A stretch of 35,020 nt of DNA, from NCBI GenBank assembly GCA_003565555.1, contig PXBH01000205.1, positions 1 through 35,020 of the forward strand, written 5' to 3'. The position numbers and the translations under genes were made by a program. A model generated the notes under the pieces. That model had not been told where the DNA came from and ran no database searches. It was given only the letters and a program-made list of their open reading frames with translations. This DNA comes from Cryomorphaceae bacterium (lineage in GTDB: Bacteria; Bacteroidota; Bacteroidia; Flavobacteriales_D; Cryomorphaceae). Each line of letters begins with the position of its first letter. Within the stretch, counting starts at the first letter, position 1. Positions 32,443-35,020 of the stretch are shown piece by piece.

Positions 32443-34902
32443 ATGTACAACGAAGACATTTCGAACGTCAATAACGATTTGGGAAGCTACAAAGAGCGGA
32501 TCACCAATTTCAGCAATGAATTTGAGCCCGGTCTGTTTCTGCACATTCTTCGAAAGAATATCATTCTTCTCATTTCGATTGTGGCCATTGCCCTGACCGG
32601 TTCATACATCTACCTGAGGTACACCAGCCCGACCTATGAAGCAAAAACCATCATACAGCTGGGCAGCAGTGATCAGGCGAAGCGCATACTGAACGTCAAT
32701 CAGTTTTCGGAAGACAACAGCCTCCTGAAGGAAATTGAGCTGATGAAGTCGAAACTCCTGGTCACCCGCGTGATCAAACGACTTCCTCTGGAGATCACTT
32801 ACTTTGAGCGGGGGGAGTTTCTCACGGACCAAAAATACCCGCGATCTTCCTTTGATATTGAGCTCATTTCGATTCAAGATTCCTCGGTAAGAGATGTCCC
32901 GGTAGACGTAAAATTTAATGCGGATCAAACCTATCATTTGGAGCTATCAGGACAAAAGATCGGGAATACCGAAGCCATCGGGGATATTGCCGTAAATCCT
33001 TACTTCACCTACCGGCTGTCCATCACAGATGCCCACCACTACCGGCGTGTGCAGGAAAGCGAGGTCTCCTTTTATTTCATCATCAACAAGGCCTCCACCC
33101 TGGCCAATAAATACGGCAGGCAGCTCAGCATCAAAATACTGAACAATACGGCAAAGACCATCGAAATCAGCATGCGCGATAACAACTCGGGAATCGCCCG
33201 CGATTTTGTGACCACGCATGCCGAGGAGTATATCAAGTACGACCTTGAAAACCGTGAACAAAGCGGGATCAATATTTTGCGCTTTATCGACAATCAACTG
33301 GACACCGTGTACCGAAACCTGCGCGACTCCGAGTTGCAGCTCAACCTTTACAAACAGGAGAACAAAATCTCGAATCTGGACAACCTCTCCGGATCATACT
33401 TCCAAGTATTTCGGGAATTCGAAGAAGAGCTGCTGCGGCTGGACTTGCAGGAAAGCACCCTGAGCCAAGTCATCGAAACCATCAGCAATGAGGGCGACGA
33501 AATGGATGTGTACCAATTGATTCCTCTGCTCTCGGGCAGTCAATATGAGAGTACCGTGTCGGAAATGCTTCAGAAGCTCAGGCAACTCCTCACCTACCGC
33601 GAGGAATTGGAATTTGACACCAAGGAAGGCGCAACCCGCAGGAAGAAAATTGAAAACGGAATCGCCATTCAAAAGCGGCTCTTGATCGAGAGTGTGGAAT
33701 CGTTAAGAGCCACCATTCGCTCCCGTAAAGGGGATATTCGTCAAAAGATGATGGAATTCGAAAGCGGCTTCAGTGAGCTTCCCGACAAAGAACTGGAATT
33801 TGCCCGCTTGCGCAGGATATTCGAAATCAACGAGAAGTACTATACGATGCTTCTTGAGAAGAAAACGCAGTACCGCATATCTCAGGCGGGATTTGTGACC
33901 GAAAACAGGATCCTCGAACGGCTGATCAGCTCGAGCAGCCCGATCGCACCGCAAAAGGGGTTAATCACGGGAGGTGCGCTCGCGGTTTCTCTGCTCTTGG
34001 GGCTCGGCATTGTGGTATTAAAATACCTGTTGCACAACAAAATAACCTCCATAAACGAAATTGTCAAACTGAGCAATGCCTCGATCACGGTGCTCGGAAT
34101 GATTCCGAAGTACAAACAAGATATTCCCAATTCTCAACTTCTGGTTGACAAGAATCCCAAGTCGATGATCGCTGAGGCTTTCAGAAGCCTGCGTACCAAC
34201 CTGCAATTCCTGACAGACGGCACCAAACGGGGTGACGCCAAAGTCATTGCCATTACTTCTACAAGCTCCGGAGAAGGGAAAACCTTTGTGGCCATCAATC
34301 TGGCAGGAATTATCGCTTACTCGGATAAAAAGGTGATTGTGCTGGACCTCGACATGCGAAAACCGAAAATTCACTTGGGTTTCGATGTGGAAAACAAAAA
34401 AGGAATGAGCACGGTGCTCATCGGCAAATCCGATCTTGACGAGACGATTGTGCACAGCAAGGTGGCCAATCTCGACTTCATTACCGCCGGCCCCAAACCT
34501 CCGAATCCCGCGGAGTTGGTCATGGGGGAGCGTATGCAGGAGGTGCTTCGCGAACTCAAATCACGCTACGACGTGATCATTATAGACAATCCGCCCGTGG
34601 GGATGGTCACCGACGGAATACCCATGATTCGACAGGCCGACAATCCCATTTACATTTTCAGGGCAGATATGTCAACCAAACAAAGTGTACAGCTGGTGGA
34701 CAGGTTGATCAATGAAAACAACTTGGACAGGCTGTCCGTGGTGTTGAATTGTGTGGATGTGGAGCGGTCAAAATACGGCGGCAGTTACGGATACGGATAC
34801 GGAAACGGTTACGGATACGGTTCGAACTACGGATACGGGTACTACGATGAAGACCGACCACAAAAGACGCAAAATTTCTTTGCCCGAATGTTCGGAAGCT
34901 GA
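32443..34902 (+). CDS. Polysaccharide chain-length determinant/tyrosine autokinase (Wzc-like)
   Basis: This inner-membrane copolymerase and BY-kinase controls polymer length and export through autophosphorylation. The 819-residue product has a Wzz domain with one membrane helix near 40-60, a long periplasmic coiled-coil region (about 265-495), and a second helix (about 506-527). A cytoplasmic kinase domain follows, with Walker A SSGEGKT (608-614), Walker A' VLDLDMRKPK (about 631-640), and IIIDNPP. The tail Tyr778-Tyr801 holds ten tyrosines in YG steps, the expected phosphorylation cluster. Length is slightly over the usual. It is coupled to the export lipoprotein (4-nt gap) and overlaps rfbC by 1 nt. 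Confidence 0.93.
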   Translation: MYNEDISNVNNDLGSYKERITNFSNEFEPGLFLHILRKNIILLISIVAIALTGSYIYLRYTSPTYEAKTIIQLGSSDQAKRILNVNQFSEDNSLLKEIELMKSKLLVTRVIKRLPLEITYFERGEFLTDQKYPRSSFDIELISIQDSSVRDVPVDVKFNADQTYHLELSGQKIGNTEAIGDIAVNPYFTYRLSITDAHHYRRVQESEVSFYFIINKASTLANKYGRQLSIKILNNTAKTIEISMRDNNSGIARDFVTTHAEEYIKYDLENREQSGINILRFIDNQLDTVYRNLRDSELQLNLYKQENKISNLDNLSGSYFQVFREFEEELLRLDLQESTLSQVIETISNEGDEMDVYQLIPLLSGSQYESTVSEMLQKLRQLLTYREELEFDTKEGATRRKKIENGIAIQKRLLIESVESLRATIRSRKGDIRQKMMEFESGFSELPDKELEFARLRRIFEINEKYYTMLLEKKTQYRISQAGFVTENRILERLISSSSPIAPQKGLITGGALAVSLLLGLGIVVLKYLLHNKITSINEIVKLSNASITVLGMIPKYKQDIPNSQLLVDKNPKSMIAEAFRSLRTNLQFLTDGTKRGDAKVIAITSTSSGEGKTFVAINLAGIIAYSDKKVIVLDLDMRKPKIHLGFDVENKKGMSTVLIGKSDLDETIVHSKVANLDFITAGPKPPNPAELVMGERMQEVLRELKSRYDVIIIDNPPVGMVTDGIPMIRQADNPIYIFRADMSTKQSVQLVDRLINENNLDRLSVVLNCVDVERSKYGGSYGYGYGNGYGYGSNYGYGYYDEDRPQKTQNFFARMFGS
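34774..34845 (+). repeat. Imperfect hexamer repeats encoding the Tyr/Gly tail
   Basis: This stretch of 72 nt is built from repeated TACGGA/TACGGT units (Tyr-Gly), broken by AGT, AAC and TCG codons. It encodes residues 778-801 of the Wzc-like kinase. Such near-identical units can change in number by slippage without shifting the frame if they move by whole codons. Confidence 0.75.
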
Positions 34903-35020
34903 TGAAAATTACCTCGCTGAATATACCTGATGTATTGCTGATTGAGCCTCGTGTATTCGAGGATGGGCGCGGGTATTTTTTCGAAAGCTTCAATGCAAAA
35001 ACATTTGCGGAAGCTACCGG
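34902..35020 (+). CDS. rfbC: dTDP-4-dehydrorhamnose 3,5-epimerase, truncated by the window end
   Basis: RfbC converts dTDP-4-keto-6-deoxyglucose to dTDP-4-keto-rhamnose, on the way to dTDP-L-rhamnose. Only the first 39 codons are present. They show the family start with IPDVLLIEPRVFEDGRGYF, then FESFN, matching the N-terminal cupin strand including the substrate-binding Arg-Gly-Tyr-Phe phrase. The ATG overlaps the stop of the kinase gene by one base (TGATG), so translation is likely coupled. It suggests that a nucleotide-sugar block continues beyond the window and that the polymer contains rhamnose or another deoxysugar. Confidence 0.88.
   Translation, partial: MKITSLNIPDVLLIEPRVFEDGRGYFFESFNAKTFAEAT

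Noticed and set aside
1-35020. CRISPR arrays, insertion sequences, phage genes or defence systems
   Set aside because: I saw no spaced direct repeats, transposase motifs, attachment-site duplications or defence-gene families; all substantial genes are accounted for by core or surface functions.

Overview
The window looks like a chromosomal segment of a Bacteroidota species, most likely in Flavobacteriales. Evidence: four type IX secretion/gliding genes (gldJ, a porP/sprF gene, porU, porV), exact copies of the Bacteroidota promoter box TAnnTTTG in front of many genes, weak or absent Shine-Dalgarno sequences at several starts, and a Wza/Wzc-type export pair in Bacteroidota form. By eye the DNA is GC-rich for this group. 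That produces many long open frames opposite real genes, which are left out here. The species cannot be named from the sequence alone.

Layout. 1-330: two minus-strand tRNA genes (Leu-CAG, Val-TAC), each with a promoter box and a terminator. 370-3509 (minus): an energy-transduction operon exbB-exbD-tonB with folC coupled to its end. 3562-6153 (minus): an amino-acid dehydrogenase followed 3 nt later by an NhaD-type Na+/H+ antiporter. 6221-8522: divergent anmK (minus) and an acyl-CoA dehydrogenase (plus). 8573-12668 (minus): porP/sprF-like, gldJ, terminator, murF. 12669-12884: the divergent control region for the secretion genes. 12885-19156 (plus): porU, porV, ispF, cdd. 19222-21607 (plus): pdhA-pdhC, then a two-way terminator. 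21658-22344 (minus): an AlkD-like glycosylase. 22466-26817 (plus): trkA-trkH-hxpB-like phosphatase-TPR lipid-free secreted protein. 26873-28324 (minus): a PBP4-type carboxypeptidase. 28391 to the right edge (plus): the start of a surface-polysaccharide cluster (asparagine-synthetase-like amidotransferase, GT4 glycosyltransferase, outer-membrane export lipoprotein, chain-length/tyrosine kinase, truncated rfbC).

How the genes work together. PorU and PorV are the outer-membrane end of the type IX system (C-terminal signal processing and shuttling). GldJ is a lipoprotein needed for gliding and secretion, and PorP/SprF proteins sit in the outer membrane with the same machinery. ExbB/ExbD/TonB energise outer-membrane transport. 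TrkAH takes up K+, and NhaD expels Na+, which suggests a saline habitat (inference). MurF, AnmK and the PBP4-like enzyme make, recycle and trim peptidoglycan. The right-hand cluster makes and exports a surface polysaccharide that probably contains deoxysugars, judging from rfbC.

There is no mobile element, CRISPR array, phage or obvious foreign island, and I see no wholly new system. The most unusual observations are regulatory: a terminator-like hairpin inside the porU leader, and a gldJ terminator whose T-run doubles as a perfect promoter box directly before murF. Others concern protein architecture: a Met-rich insert in the export lipoprotein, a Tyr/Gly kinase tail encoded by near-repeats, and a charged linker in the pyruvate dehydrogenase E2. 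No stretch over 300 bases lacks a gene.
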